From: Nitrospira sp.
Lineage (GTDB): Bacteria; Nitrospirota; Nitrospiria; Nitrospirales; Nitrospiraceae
NCBI GenBank assembly: GCA_029865225.1
Contig: JAOUHJ010000003.1
Coordinates: 62,001 to 126,000, forward strand
DNA: 64,000 bases
Direction: 5' to 3'
Of this stretch, positions 24,929 through 34,176 are shown one piece after another. The position numbers and the translations under genes were made by a program. The notes below the pieces were generated by a model. That model worked only from the letters and a program-made list of their open reading frames with translations. It did not search any database and had not been told where the DNA came from. Every line of letters starts with the position of its first letter. Position 1 is the stretch's first letter.

Positions 24929-26929
24929 TCAGAAGAAGTAATCGAACTCTTGCTCTCGATGGGTCCATCGCCGTACCACGAAAATCGCAGCCGGCTCGAC
25001 CTGCGGATCCAATCGTAGGATGTAACTGTCGCCTATCATGAGGTCGCGCTGATCGGTGATCATATTGTGCAATTGATACGTTTCATCCGGCTTGATACCG
25101 AGCGCTGCGATTGGAATCCGAAGATGGGCGTCTTGAGACTGGAACGGGCTGAGATTAACGGCCACCAGCACTGAGTTCTTCTTATCGACCGTACTTTTTC
25201 CATAGAACAGAACCTGATCGTTGCTCGACTCATAGAATTCCAGATTTTCCAGTTCATGCAGCGCGGGATTTTCCTGCCTGATTCGATTGAGCAACGTCAC
25301 ATAGTCGACGATATGGCCGGGGCGATCCCAGTCCCACACCGTAATCTCATATTTCTCCGAATCCAGATATTCCTCTTTCCCCGGCAACGCTCGGTTTTCG
25401 CACACCTCGTACCCGCTGTAGATGCCATAGGAAGGGGACAACGTCGCTGCAAGGACCAGCCGGAATTTGAACGCAGGTCGGCCGCCTTGCTGAAGAATCT
25501 CCGGCAGAATGTCCGGTGTATTTGTGAAGAAATTCGGCCGGAAATACTCCTTCATCTCACTGCGCGACAGTTCGATCAGATAGTCCGTGAGTTCCTGTTT
25601 GAAATTGCGCCACGTGAAGTAGGTGTAGGATTGAGTAAAACCTGCTTTCGCCAGCACCTTCATCATTTTGGGTCTGGTGAAGGCTTCGGACAAGAAGATG
25701 GCGTCCGGGTGACGATCCTGCACTTCGCGGATCAGCCATTCCCAAAAGGCCACCGGCTTCGTATGGGGATTATCGACACGAAAAATCTTCACTCCGTGAT
25801 CAGCCCAGAACAGAATCACGCGCTTCATCTCGTTCCAGAGCCCAAACCAGTCTTTGCAGTAAAAGTCGACGTTGTAGATATCCTGATACTTCTTGGGTGG
25901 ATTTTCCGCGTACTTGATCGTCCCGTCCGGACGATGCGCAAACCACTCGGGATGTTCTTTGACGTAGGGATGGTCCGGCGAGCAATTGATGGCAAAATCC
26001 ATGGCCAGTTCCATACCCTGGGCGCGGACGGCCTTTTCGAATCGGTCAAAATCTGCGATCGTGCCGAGGCTCGGCTCCACCGCATCATGGCCCCCTTGTT
26101 CGTTCCCAATCGCATAGGGGCTGCCAGGATCCGTCGGAATCGGAATGAGGGAGTTGTTCTTTCCCTTGCGGTTCGTACGGCCGATTGGGTGGACCGGCGT
26201 GAGATACAGCACATCAAATCCCATGGCCTTGATCGCGGGCAATCGCTGTTCACACTCCTGGAACGTCGAACCCTTGCCTGGGATCGTTCCCTGTGAACGG
26301 GGGAAGATTTCATACCAAGCTCCGTAGCGCGCACGGACGCGATCGACCACCACCTTGAGCTCCCGATCGTAAACCGTCCAAGCCGTACGTTCTTGATGAC
26401 GTTCGACCAGTTGCGCGAGTTCCTCGCTGAGCGCTACAGCGAGCTGAGCCTCCTGGGTATCCGACGACCGCCATTGCTTCAGTAATTCATTGAGTCTGGC
26501 TTTATCCTGTCCCGTCGCCCGTTTCGCCGCCCCTTCGACCAAGGCTCGTCCTTCCAGAAGCTCGCTCTCGATGCGTTCACCTGCCTGCGATTTCTTGGTC
26601 ACCTCCTGGCGCCATGATTCGAATGTGTTGGTGAACGCTCCGATGGTGTAGAGATAGCGCGTGTTCTCCTGAAGGTCGAAGTGGCCGGACCAGCGATCGT
26701 TATCGACGTGCGACATCGCCGCCTCGTGCCACGTCGTTTCGTTGATCGTCCGATACCGAAGCACGGCGGCCAGCACGTCATGTCCTTCTTTGAAAATGTC
26801 GGCGGATACCTCGAGCCGATCTCCGACTTCACGCTTGATCGGATACCGCCCACTATCGACCTCGGGGTCCACCTTTTCGATGATGATCGGCGACCACGTT
26901 TCAGATTTCGATTTCGCCTTGGCCCCCAC
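24929..26929 (-). CDS. glgE: Alpha-1,4-glucan:maltose-1-phosphate maltosyltransferase GlgE
   Basis: This 666-residue GH13_3 enzyme transfers maltose from maltose-1-phosphate to alpha-1,4-glucan. The N-terminal domain opens with RYPIKREVGDRLEV, and the linker is helix-rich. The catalytic barrel shows VLYLTPVHPIG, the EWFAHRPDGTIKYAENPPKKYQD segment, IFRVDNPHTKPVAFWEW with the nucleophile, and IFLSEAFTRP with the acid/base. I start it at GTG 26929, because AAAGGAGG ends 8 bases upstream; a longer frame up to 26989 would swallow that site. TreY ends 26 bases upstream and maltokinase follows 10 bases downstream, so all belong to one run. Confidence 0.95.
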   Translation of the reverse strand: MGAKAKSKSETWSPIIIEKVDPEVDSGRYPIKREVGDRLEVSADIFKEGHDVLAAVLRYRTINETTWHEAAMSHVDNDRWSGHFDLQENTRYLYTIGAFTNTFESWRQEVTKKSQAGERIESELLEGRALVEGAAKRATGQDKARLNELLKQWRSSDTQEAQLAVALSEELAQLVERHQERTAWTVYDRELKVVVDRVRARYGAWYEIFPRSQGTIPGKGSTFQECEQRLPAIKAMGFDVLYLTPVHPIGRTNRKGKNNSLIPIPTDPGSPYAIGNEQGGHDAVEPSLGTIADFDRFEKAVRAQGMELAMDFAINCSPDHPYVKEHPEWFAHRPDGTIKYAENPPKKYQDIYNVDFYCKDWFGLWNEMKRVILFWADHGVKIFRVDNPHTKPVAFWEWLIREVQDRHPDAIFLSEAFTRPKMMKVLAKAGFTQSYTYFTWRNFKQELTDYLIELSRSEMKEYFRPNFFTNTPDILPEILQQGGRPAFKFRLVLAATLSPSYGIYSGYEVCENRALPGKEEYLDSEKYEITVWDWDRPGHIVDYVTLLNRIRQENPALHELENLEFYESSNDQVLFYGKSTVDKKNSVLVAVNLSPFQSQDAHLRIPIAALGIKPDETYQLHNMITDQRDLMIGDSYILRLDPQVEPAAIFVVRRWTHREQEFDYFF

Positions 26930-26955
26930 GTAGACTACCTCCTTTGGCAATATAA

Positions 26956-29850
26956 TCAGGCCATCCGTTCTATTAACGCGACCGGGCACTCAGCCAGGAC
27001 CTCAGCCACACCCACGGCCTGACGACCGTCGTCTTGAATAGTGACCAAGTGTTTCCCGGTGAGAACATTCCGGTAAGGAGACCCTTCTTTCCACGATGGC
27101 ATCGTCACCTTGGTGTCACCCCATACCCGCTCGCCGACCGGGAGCTCGGTAGGATCTTCGATCACACCGGTTAGCAGGCGAGGAACGGCGACGACGACGG
27201 CCTGGTCTCCATGAATGCGTGCGAATGCAAAGAGGTGCTCCCGCTTCGGTCCAAAGACTTGGAGCGGAACGTACTCGCCTTGTTGGAACAACCCCGCATG
27301 CGCTTGGCGATACCGCAAGCCTTCTGTGGTGAGCCACAGCTTGATCCGCCCGTCGGCCCGATGCGTCAGGAGATCGCGCAAGAGGGTTTGTCGGTCCTGA
27401 ACAGAGTCTCCGGCTGACCGCAACGAGGCTAAGACAGTCTGCCTCATCCCATAGTCCACGGGACGGCGATTGTCCGGGTCGACCAAATTGAGATCCCAGA
27501 ACTCCGTGCCTTGGTAGAAATCCGGGACGCCGGGGGCGGTGATCTTGATCAGCAGTTGCGCCAGCGAGTTGTAGATGCCGTACTGTGCGATCCTCCGCTG
27601 GAATGGAAGAAAATCATCGAGGAAGTCTTTCGCGTCGGCTCGATTGAGGACTCTCGCCACAAACTGGCGCATGGCCTCTTCATACTCATGATCCGGATTG
27701 ATCCAACTTGTATGGAGCTTGGCTTCTCTGATCGCTTTGTTCATATAGTTCTGGATTCTTGCGCAAAACCCCTCATATTGTTGCTCATCGAGTTGGGCCA
27801 GCGGCCAAGCGCCGAGTAAGGTTTGGTACAGGAGGTATTCGTCATGGGCGGTCGGCATGAGCCCCAATTCTCCCGACATCTTCCACTTGCGATTCGCCTT
27901 GCTCCACTGGGTCACTCGCTGGCTCCAGAGCTTCGGCATCTCTGACAGCACCGCGATTCGCATGCGGACATCCTCACCTCGTTTGGTGTCATGCGTGGCG
28001 GTGGTTGAGAGGGTAGCCGGCCATCGGCCCTGCCGTTCCTTCAACTGTTGATGGGCCATCGTCGGCGTGATGCCGAAGTGTTGCGGATCGGCCCCCACTT
28101 CGTTCAATGAGACCAGCCGGTGGTACCGGTAGAAGGCCGTATCTTCGATCCCTTTCGCCGTGACCGGACTCGTCGTCTGTTGAAACTTCATGACGAAGCG
28201 AAGCCGCTCTTCATCGTGAGCCTTGTGAGCATCGGCCGGTTGCAAGAGTAGATCACGGACGAAGTCGAATACCGACCCGCTGAGCGCCGGATTGCGCCGT
28301 TTGGCCCTCGTCACAGCCTGCCAAATAAACGCCCGGTCTCGATCCAGTATCCCCTCCGGCGCCCCAGTAATATACGTTCGGTAGACCGGGAAACAGGCGA
28401 TGATCTCCCGGATCGCATGCGTGAGACTATTCAACGTATAGTCCTGAGAGCGTCGATCCCGTTCCGATAACCGATTCAATTGATGGCCTAGGACGTTCAA
28501 CTCGCTCGCCATCGCGACGTTCATGATCAACTGCTTGCATCGGTAGGCCAGCTCGTCGAACGGTTCTTCATTGTCGACGAAACGAGTATAGGCCGCATCG
28601 ACAGCGCGCTCATTGGCACGATTCACAAAGAGCCCGTTCACGAGCGCCAAAAACTCGTAGCCGGTCGTGCCATGAACCGTCCAGGTCTCGGGAATCCGTT
28701 CATTGGCGCCAAGGATCTTTTCGACAAGCAGATACAGCGGACGGCTTTCGGATTCACCGACCTCCGGCCATTCTCTTCGCACCCACCCCTGAAGCTTCTG
28801 GAGATAGTCGGCCGGGTCGTAGAGACCATCGACATGGTCGATCCGAAGCCCGGTCACGGCTCCTTCTTTGAGCAATCGAAAGACCAACTGATGCGTGGCT
28901 TCGAAGACCTCCGGGTTTTCCATTCTCAGCGCAGCAAGCTCGTTGATATCGAAAAACCTCCGGTAGTTGATCTCTTCGGCCGCCACCCGCCAGTCGGCCA
29001 GGCGGTACGCCTGATCGTTCAAGAGATCGTCGAGGAGGTCGAAACTGTGTGGATCGCCTTTAATCCCGTTGATCTGTCGCACGTTCTCGTCCAGAAAGCT
29101 CCGGATCGTCGCATTGCTTTCCAGCAAAGCCGATAGACGGCGACGAACAACTTCTTTCTCTCGATACCGCTCGAGGACCGCCGCTGGGTCACGGGCGTCT
29201 CGCGGCGGTAACCGCGTCAGGGCCGTGATGATACTCTCCAGTTCCATCACATGGGGGCTCTCGGGCCCCTCTGCGTCGGCAAGCTCTTTGAGGCGATGGG
29301 ATAGGATACGAACAGACGCTTTGGGGGCCACGGGGAGACGATGTTCGTAATAGCGGATGATATATCGTCCGTCCTGATATTCTATCTGTAACTCTTGGTC
29401 TTCCAGCACGACCCCATATTGGTTACCGAGGATCGGCAGGAGCACCTTGTTCCGCAATTCGATCTTGAGCGGGTCCCAATCAATATCGAAAAACGACGCA
29501 TACCGTGAGCTAGGCCCGTTCTCAAGCACATCCTGCCACCAGGCGTTGATCTGTTGGGTGATGCCCATATGGTTCGGCACGACGTCCAGCACGTGTCCCA
29601 TTCCACGTTGATGCAACTCGTCGATCATCGCGTGGTAATCCTCTTCGGTCCCGATTTCCGGGTTTAAGGTCGTCGGATCAACCACGTCATACCCATGCAT
29701 GCTGCCCGGCACGGCCCTAAAATAGGGTGAACAATACAGATCAGTAATACCAAGGTCGTTCAAATAGGGAACGAGTTGCGTCGCATCTTGGAAGCGGAAT
29801 GTCCGATTAAGCTGTATGCGGTAGGTGGCGACTGGTATGCGTGGCATCAT
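26956..29850 (-). CDS. treY: Malto-oligosyltrehalose synthase TreY
   Basis: This protein of about 964 residues is the enzyme that isomerises the reducing end of malto-oligosaccharides to a trehalosyl unit, the first step of the TreYZ route. Motifs are RIPVATYRIQLNRTF at the N terminus, YDVVDPTTLNPEIG, VLDVVPNHMG, the nucleophile region GLRIDHVDGLYDP, LYLLVEKILGANE, ATHDTKRGEDVRMR, and PDFYQGTEFWDLNLVDPDNR. I take the ATG at 29850 or 29847; no strong Shine-Dalgarno sequence is visible, and longer starts back to 29907 are possible. Its partner treZ is 18 kb away at 47941-49824. Confidence 0.94.
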   Translation of the reverse strand: MMPRIPVATYRIQLNRTFRFQDATQLVPYLNDLGITDLYCSPYFRAVPGSMHGYDVVDPTTLNPEIGTEEDYHAMIDELHQRGMGHVLDVVPNHMGITQQINAWWQDVLENGPSSRYASFFDIDWDPLKIELRNKVLLPILGNQYGVVLEDQELQIEYQDGRYIIRYYEHRLPVAPKASVRILSHRLKELADAEGPESPHVMELESIITALTRLPPRDARDPAAVLERYREKEVVRRRLSALLESNATIRSFLDENVRQINGIKGDPHSFDLLDDLLNDQAYRLADWRVAAEEINYRRFFDINELAALRMENPEVFEATHQLVFRLLKEGAVTGLRIDHVDGLYDPADYLQKLQGWVRREWPEVGESESRPLYLLVEKILGANERIPETWTVHGTTGYEFLALVNGLFVNRANERAVDAAYTRFVDNEEPFDELAYRCKQLIMNVAMASELNVLGHQLNRLSERDRRSQDYTLNSLTHAIREIIACFPVYRTYITGAPEGILDRDRAFIWQAVTRAKRRNPALSGSVFDFVRDLLLQPADAHKAHDEERLRFVMKFQQTTSPVTAKGIEDTAFYRYHRLVSLNEVGADPQHFGITPTMAHQQLKERQGRWPATLSTTATHDTKRGEDVRMRIAVLSEMPKLWSQRVTQWSKANRKWKMSGELGLMPTAHDEYLLYQTLLGAWPLAQLDEQQYEGFCARIQNYMNKAIREAKLHTSWINPDHEYEEAMRQFVARVLNRADAKDFLDDFLPFQRRIAQYGIYNSLAQLLIKITAPGVPDFYQGTEFWDLNLVDPDNRRPVDYGMRQTVLASLRSAGDSVQDRQTLLRDLLTHRADGRIKLWLTTEGLRYRQAHAGLFQQGEYVPLQVFGPKREHLFAFARIHGDQAVVVAVPRLLTGVIEDPTELPVGERVWGDTKVTMPSWKEGSPYRNVLTGKHLVTIQDDGRQAVGVAEVLAECPVALIERMA

Positions 29851-29934
29851 AATCGATATGGACAGGATGCACGACGCACGGTGCATCACGCTGAGCAACA
29901 CCCCCAAGGTTCGAATGAAATGACGAAGAAATAC

Positions 29935-30519
29935 CTAGTCGGCGTCCACGCGGGCACTTGTCGGTTTTGAATGCTCCCAGTTCCCGCCGTCGCCCATATT
30001 CGCCTGCAGGACCTGCAATAATTTGTTTTCGCTTCGCCGGTCATACTGGCCGACAAGCTGATCCGACTCGCGCACTCGTTTCCGCTCGTCCATCAAAACA
30101 TAGGTCAACTCCGCCAAGATCTTGTTCTGCGTCTGCACTTGCGCCCGTAACATGCGAACCTCGTGAGCGAGATCGGTCTCATGTGGTACCGCCTCCAGAG
30201 TAGCGGGCGCTGCGATCTGTAAGTGCCCATCAGGGGTCTCAGATCGGGGTCGAATCCGCTGGATAGCCCTCGTCACTCCCTCTCGAATCACTCCACCCAC
30301 TTCCGCTGCCCTCAGAGACGCTCCGCGCAACCAGTAGACCATGACGGCCGCTTGTTGGGAACAGGCCCGCGCGAGACGCCCTGCACGGCTGGATGACAGA
30401 TGCACCCGAGCCCCTAGCGGAACCAGTTCCGTGCTGGCTGGCCTGAGTGACGAATCTGGGTTGGCAACAAGGGTCAGCATCTTCACCGGCTTGTTTAGGT
30501 TCAGCTTGCGCTTCTTCAT
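29935..30519 (-). CDS. Unknown protein between glgC and treY
   Basis: This 194-residue protein is preceded by a strong GAGGAAGGAACATC-type ribosome binding site. The N terminus is basic (KKRKLNLNKPVK). The middle contains an amphipathic or partly hydrophobic segment (QQAAVMVYWLRGASLRAAEVGG). The last third is predicted by eye to be helical and coiled-coil-like (VRMLRAQVQTQNKILAELTYVLMDERKRVRESD). No family is recognised. Its placement 17 bases after glgC and 84 bases before the treY start suggests a role linked to alpha-glucan granules or their regulation; this is inference only. Confidence 0.65.
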   Translation of the reverse strand: MKKRKLNLNKPVKMLTLVANPDSSLRPASTELVPLGARVHLSSSRAGRLARACSQQAAVMVYWLRGASLRAAEVGGVIREGVTRAIQRIRPRSETPDGHLQIAAPATLEAVPHETDLAHEVRMLRAQVQTQNKILAELTYVLMDERKRVRESDQLVGQYDRRSENKLLQVLQANMGDGGNWEHSKPTSARVDAD

Positions 30520-30536
30520 GATGTTCCTTCCTCTGC

Positions 30537-31781
30537 CTAACTCTTTCTTGGTCGATCGTGTGAGATGCCACGGAATTGTCTGGGCAACACGACGAGGTTG
30601 GACCGTGAGACATGATAGCGTTTGCGATCCACTGCCGAATTCAATCCCATCTCGGATCCTTCGGGGATCACGTTGAACCGGTCTGCCACCACCCGCCGCA
30701 GATGCGACTTGGCGCCGACAATTGATCCATCAAGGATGATGCACTCTTCTATCTTGGTGCCTGGCTCAATGCGCACATTACGACCGATGACCGATCGCGT
30801 AATTTCAGCGTCGAGGATCTGACTCCCCTGCCCGATCATGGAATCCTCAACATAGGCCTTCGCTAAACTCGCAGTCGGACCGTCGAACGTGTCGGTCAAG
30901 ATGGGCCACTCTCCATTCCGCAGGTCGAAAATCGGACATCCTCCCAGAATATCCATATGCGCCTGCCAGTAAGCCTCCAATGTGCCGACATCACGCCAAT
31001 ATCCCCGCTCCTCATAGGGTTTCAGGCCCGGCACGACATTCTGCATGAAATTATAGGCCACCACCTGATTCTTTTTCATGATTCTCGGAATCACATCGCG
31101 ACCGAAGTCGTGGGATCCGCCTTTTCGGGCGTCCTCGGACAGCACCTTCAGCAAGACATCCGTCTCAAAGATATAGTTCCCCATCGATGAAAAGGCGTGC
31201 TCCGGATCATGAGGCATCGGCTTAGGATGTTTGGGTTTTTCTGAAAACCCCACGATTCGATCATCCGCATCAGTCTCAACTATTCCAAAGCCCCGCGCGG
31301 CATGGAGCGGGACGGGCCTGGCCGCGACCGTCACATCTGCATGTCGTTCTTGATGGAACCGCACCATCTGCGCGATATCCATGCGATAGATATGGTCCGC
31401 ACCAAACACGACCACGAGGTCCGGCGCAAAATCTTCGATGAGATTCAGATTATGAAAGACCGCGTCGGCGGTACCTTCGTACCAGCCTCCACCGGCCTTC
31501 ATTTGCGGAGGGACGACCGTGATGAACTGCTGCTTGATGCGTCCTCCGATCCGCCACGCTCGTCGCAGATGTTCGATCAGCGATTGGGACCGGTACTGCA
31601 CCAGCACGTACATCGCCATGATATCGGAGTTCAAAAAGTTGCTCAGGACGAAGTCGACGATACGATACTTTCCTCCGAACGGCACTGCCGGCTTGCTCCG
31701 GACTTCCGTCAGCGGCATGAGACGTTCGCCTTTGCCTCCGGCCATCACGATCGCCAATACGCGCTTTCCCGCGCTACTCAA
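30537..31781 (-). CDS. glgC: Glucose-1-phosphate adenylyltransferase (ADP-glucose pyrophosphorylase)
   Basis: This 414-residue GlgC makes ADP-glucose from ATP and glucose-1-phosphate. Motifs are AIVMAGGKGERLMPLT with RSKPAVPFGGKYRIVDF, GTADAVFHNL, VVVFGADHIYRMD, GFSEKPKHP, and a C-terminal left-handed beta-helix (IGRNVRIEPGTKIEECIIL). The start is TTG 31781, supported by GAAGGGG 9 bases upstream; the next Met is inside the active-site loop. ADP-glucose can feed a TreT-like enzyme or a glycogen synthase, and no glgA is visible in this window. It lies downstream of the TetR gene (139-base gap). Confidence 0.95.
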   Translation of the reverse strand: MSSAGKRVLAIVMAGGKGERLMPLTEVRSKPAVPFGGKYRIVDFVLSNFLNSDIMAMYVLVQYRSQSLIEHLRRAWRIGGRIKQQFITVVPPQMKAGGGWYEGTADAVFHNLNLIEDFAPDLVVVFGADHIYRMDIAQMVRFHQERHADVTVAARPVPLHAARGFGIVETDADDRIVGFSEKPKHPKPMPHDPEHAFSSMGNYIFETDVLLKVLSEDARKGGSHDFGRDVIPRIMKKNQVVAYNFMQNVVPGLKPYEERGYWRDVGTLEAYWQAHMDILGGCPIFDLRNGEWPILTDTFDGPTASLAKAYVEDSMIGQGSQILDAEITRSVIGRNVRIEPGTKIEECIILDGSIVGAKSHLRRVVADRFNVIPEGSEMGLNSAVDRKRYHVSRSNLVVLPRQFRGISHDRPRKS

Positions 31782-31920
31782 ATCGGTTTTCCCCTTCCCC
31801 TCGTCATACTGCGCTCTTCACAGACTTTCCGCAAGCAGGTTCCACCGCAGAGGCCATTCCGGTGTGATCGCGTGAGTGCTCTCTGCTGGATCGTTACAGA
31901 TATTCATGGTCGTTCGTGGC

Positions 31921-32562
31921 TCACCGAGATCCATTGCCGGCGTTCAGCAGCGGCTGAAGGCTCCGATCGAGTATGTTCACGAAATAGTTGCGTCTGCGCT
32001 CGGTGGATTCCTGACCTTCGAACAACACATCGTAGGTCAACACTCCCGATGTATAGGCTGCCATCGCCCTGGCGATATCCTGTGCGCTCCCAAGCTGATC
32101 AACGCTCATGGCCGGTTTGACAAGCGCCGCAAGTCGGTCCAAGTGAGCGTTGTAGATCGCCAGCAAATCATTCGCCACACCAACCTGAAGCTGCATCAGA
32201 CCTCTGACCTGGTGAAAAAACAGTAAATACTCAGGGCAACTCAGGAAGAAATCCACTCGCGCCTCAATGGCCGCCGAAAGAATCTTCGGTCCTGCTGCGA
32301 CCAACTGAACCGCCTCCTCCGTCTTGGACGTCAATTTATCCAATCCTTCTTTGAGTAAGGCGCAAATGATCGCTTCTTTGGAATCAAAGTACTTGTAGAA
32401 AGTCCCCTTCCCCTGATCGGCTAATTCCGTGATGTCTTCGATCTTCGCCCAATAGATTCCCTTTTCGGAAAACAACCGCCGTGCGACTTCCAAGAGCCGC
32501 CTGTTTGTTCTGGCCTTTCGTCGCTCGACCCGCGAGAGCGAGGCTTTAGCTGGTGTGCCCAT
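31921..32562 (-). CDS. TetR/AcrR-family transcriptional regulator
   Basis: This 213-residue regulator has an N-terminal DNA-binding domain (TNRRLLEVARRLFSEKG, then KGTFYKYFDSKEAIICALL) and a helical ligand-binding C-terminal domain. The start is ATG 32562, with GGGAGGTG upstream. A longer frame to 32649 overlaps the CBM48 gene and is unlikely. It stands inside the glycogen/trehalose run between the CBM48 gene and glgC, so it may control these genes, but no operator is seen immediately upstream. Two TGAC-N6-GTCA palindromes at 35532 and 37533 are candidate sites for a TetR-type protein. Confidence 0.9.
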   Translation of the reverse strand: MGTPAKASLSRVERRKARTNRRLLEVARRLFSEKGIYWAKIEDITELADQGKGTFYKYFDSKEAIICALLKEGLDKLTSKTEEAVQLVAAGPKILSAAIEARVDFFLSCPEYLLFFHQVRGLMQLQVGVANDLLAIYNAHLDRLAALVKPAMSVDQLGSAQDIARAMAAYTSGVLTYDVLFEGQESTERRRNYFVNILDRSLQPLLNAGNGSR

Positions 32563-32581
32563 CGTCGTCCTCTTCACCTCC

Positions 32582-32941
32582 CTATGGAACCGGCCTCGCA
32601 CCCTCGTCGACATTGATCCCGACGCTGCGTATGGAATTGAAAGTGCCATGCTCGTTCATGACTCGTTGGAGGTTGAGCGGATCTTCTTCCCATCGCTCTC
32701 CGTTGACCACGAACTTGTATTGGTAGGTACCAGGGGGCAACGAGATCTTGAGCGTCCAGAGACCACCGGCATCTCGTTTCATCGGCTTCCCCTCTGGGTT
32801 CCACTGATTGAAGTCACCCACCACGGCCACCACGTTGGCCGATGGATCGAAGTATTCAAACAAGACCGATTCTTTCTTGGGTCCTTTTGGTGCACGGGTA
32901 GGGCGAGGCGAAGAAGACTTTTTCTTCACTGGCTCTTTCAT
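32582..32941 (-). CDS. Stand-alone CBM48 / AMPK-beta-type glycogen-binding protein
   Basis: This 119-residue protein has a Lys/Pro-rich N-terminal 25 residues (KKKSSSPRPTRAPKGPKK) followed by one CBM48 (AMPK1-CBM) domain. Domain features include FEYFDPSANVVAVVGDFNQW, GLWTLKISLPPGTYQYKFVV and a DP near the end; the Trp and Lys/Asn residues are of the type used to hold alpha-glucan. There is no catalytic domain. A strong AAGGAGG precedes ATG 32941. It is probably a carbohydrate-binding accessory protein acting on glycogen particles. It is followed after 19 bases by the TetR gene. Confidence 0.87.
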   Translation of the reverse strand: MKEPVKKKSSSPRPTRAPKGPKKESVLFEYFDPSANVVAVVGDFNQWNPEGKPMKRDAGGLWTLKISLPPGTYQYKFVVNGERWEEDPLNLQRVMNEHGTFNSIRSVGINVDEGARPVP

Positions 32942-33047
32942 TCATTCCTCCTTAGCATCCCTGCATTGCGATTCATTTTGCACCGAGTGATCGCGAGGGT
33001 CTGCACGTCGCTTTCTGAACGACCCCATTTTTCACGTTCAATGCGCC

Positions 33048-34022
33048 TTATGCAACCCCCACCAATTCGCTCGGAAACGCCGGAACCTTCCCGATTTTAC
33101 GTAGCCCCTGGGCAATCCGTTTCGGCCTCCCCCAATCACACCAGAGCACGTTCTTGACATCCAGCACCGACGCCTTGTTGAACACATGCTCGAGAAAATC
33201 CATCGAGAAGTTCTGTTTCGGCATCACTTCATAGAGCTGTTTCAGTACCTGCGCTTCCTTCGCCCCACCGACAGTCGGCAGGAGGGTTTCAAACAGGTTC
33301 ATCATCGACGGCAAGACTTTTGTTCCCAACTTCCAGAGGGTTTTGACTTTTGCCACAATGATCATCGTGTTCCAAAGCACCTGTCCCTGCACCAATGTCT
33401 TGGCCAGGTGTCGTTTCGGTTTCTCAACAAACCGCCCCACGTGCCATAGGGAATGGGATCCGTACCCCCCCACATACCGATCCAGCTGGATATACCCATA
33501 GTCCAGATCGACTCCATCGGGCTGGATGCCCAAGAGAATCAACCGATCCTCCAGCAAATCGATCGCACGGACGGCATGCCTGACCGCCTCAACCAATTGC
33601 CCCTCAGGGTGAACGAAGTGGTCAGATGGATAGATCGCGACGGTCGCGTCGGGATCGGCAGCTCGAACATAGGTGAGAGGCAGAAAAACTCCTGGTGCGG
33701 TATCACAATTAGCTGGTTGCACCACAAGAACCCCACCTCGACCATGCAATTGACTGCGTGCGGTTTCTTCGTGACTCGCACCGACGACAGTCACCCTCTG
33801 CGCTGGATCCGCGAGGGTGTCCGCCCGATCCACCGTATGTTGCAGCATGGATCTTGTCCCGGTAAAGGTGCAATATTGTTTCGGACGATCCTCTCCGAGC
33901 CACTGCTTGATCATCGGAGCCAACCTCGTTCCCTCTCCACCGGCCAAGACTATCGACCAGAGGTGAGGAATGACATCCACGTCCTTTCGCATCTTCCATT
34001 TTTCTGGAGTTGGGATGGTCAT
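33048..34022 (-). CDS. Mannose-1-phosphate guanylyltransferase-like sugar nucleotidyltransferase
   Basis: This 324-residue nucleotidyltransferase has the signature SIVLAGGEGTRLAPM and DRPKQYCTFTG, the VVQPANCDTAPGVFLPLTY segment and ATVAIYPSDHFVHP. The pattern is that of GDP-mannose pyrophosphorylase-type enzymes, but no isomerase domain is fused. The start is ATG 34022 with AAAGGAGGG 5-6 bases upstream. In the context of alpha-glucan and GT81-like genes it may instead make an activated hexose for compatible-solute or glycan synthesis. Substrate preference is uncertain. Confidence 0.78.
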   Translation of the reverse strand: MTIPTPEKWKMRKDVDVIPHLWSIVLAGGEGTRLAPMIKQWLGEDRPKQYCTFTGTRSMLQHTVDRADTLADPAQRVTVVGASHEETARSQLHGRGGVLVVQPANCDTAPGVFLPLTYVRAADPDATVAIYPSDHFVHPEGQLVEAVRHAVRAIDLLEDRLILLGIQPDGVDLDYGYIQLDRYVGGYGSHSLWHVGRFVEKPKRHLAKTLVQGQVLWNTMIIVAKVKTLWKLGTKVLPSMMNLFETLLPTVGGAKEAQVLKQLYEVMPKQNFSMDFLEHVFNKASVLDVKNVLWCDWGRPKRIAQGLRKIGKVPAFPSELVGVA

Positions 34023-34176
34023 TCGTTCCCTCCTTTCGCTCGCAACCGTCATGTACTTCTAGACCTTCTTCTTTCACCTCACAGTATGGTTACAGCCTTC
34101 TGTTGTCACATGGAATCGAGGAAAACCTGACTGCCCTACGCATCGTGGCTTCCCATATTCGCTCCGTACACCGGCT

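Noticed and set aside
25256-26296. A 346-codon open frame on the plus strand opposite glgE
   Set aside because: It lies entirely antisense to a clearly recognisable GlgE and its product shows no family motif; it follows from codon bias in GC-rich DNA.
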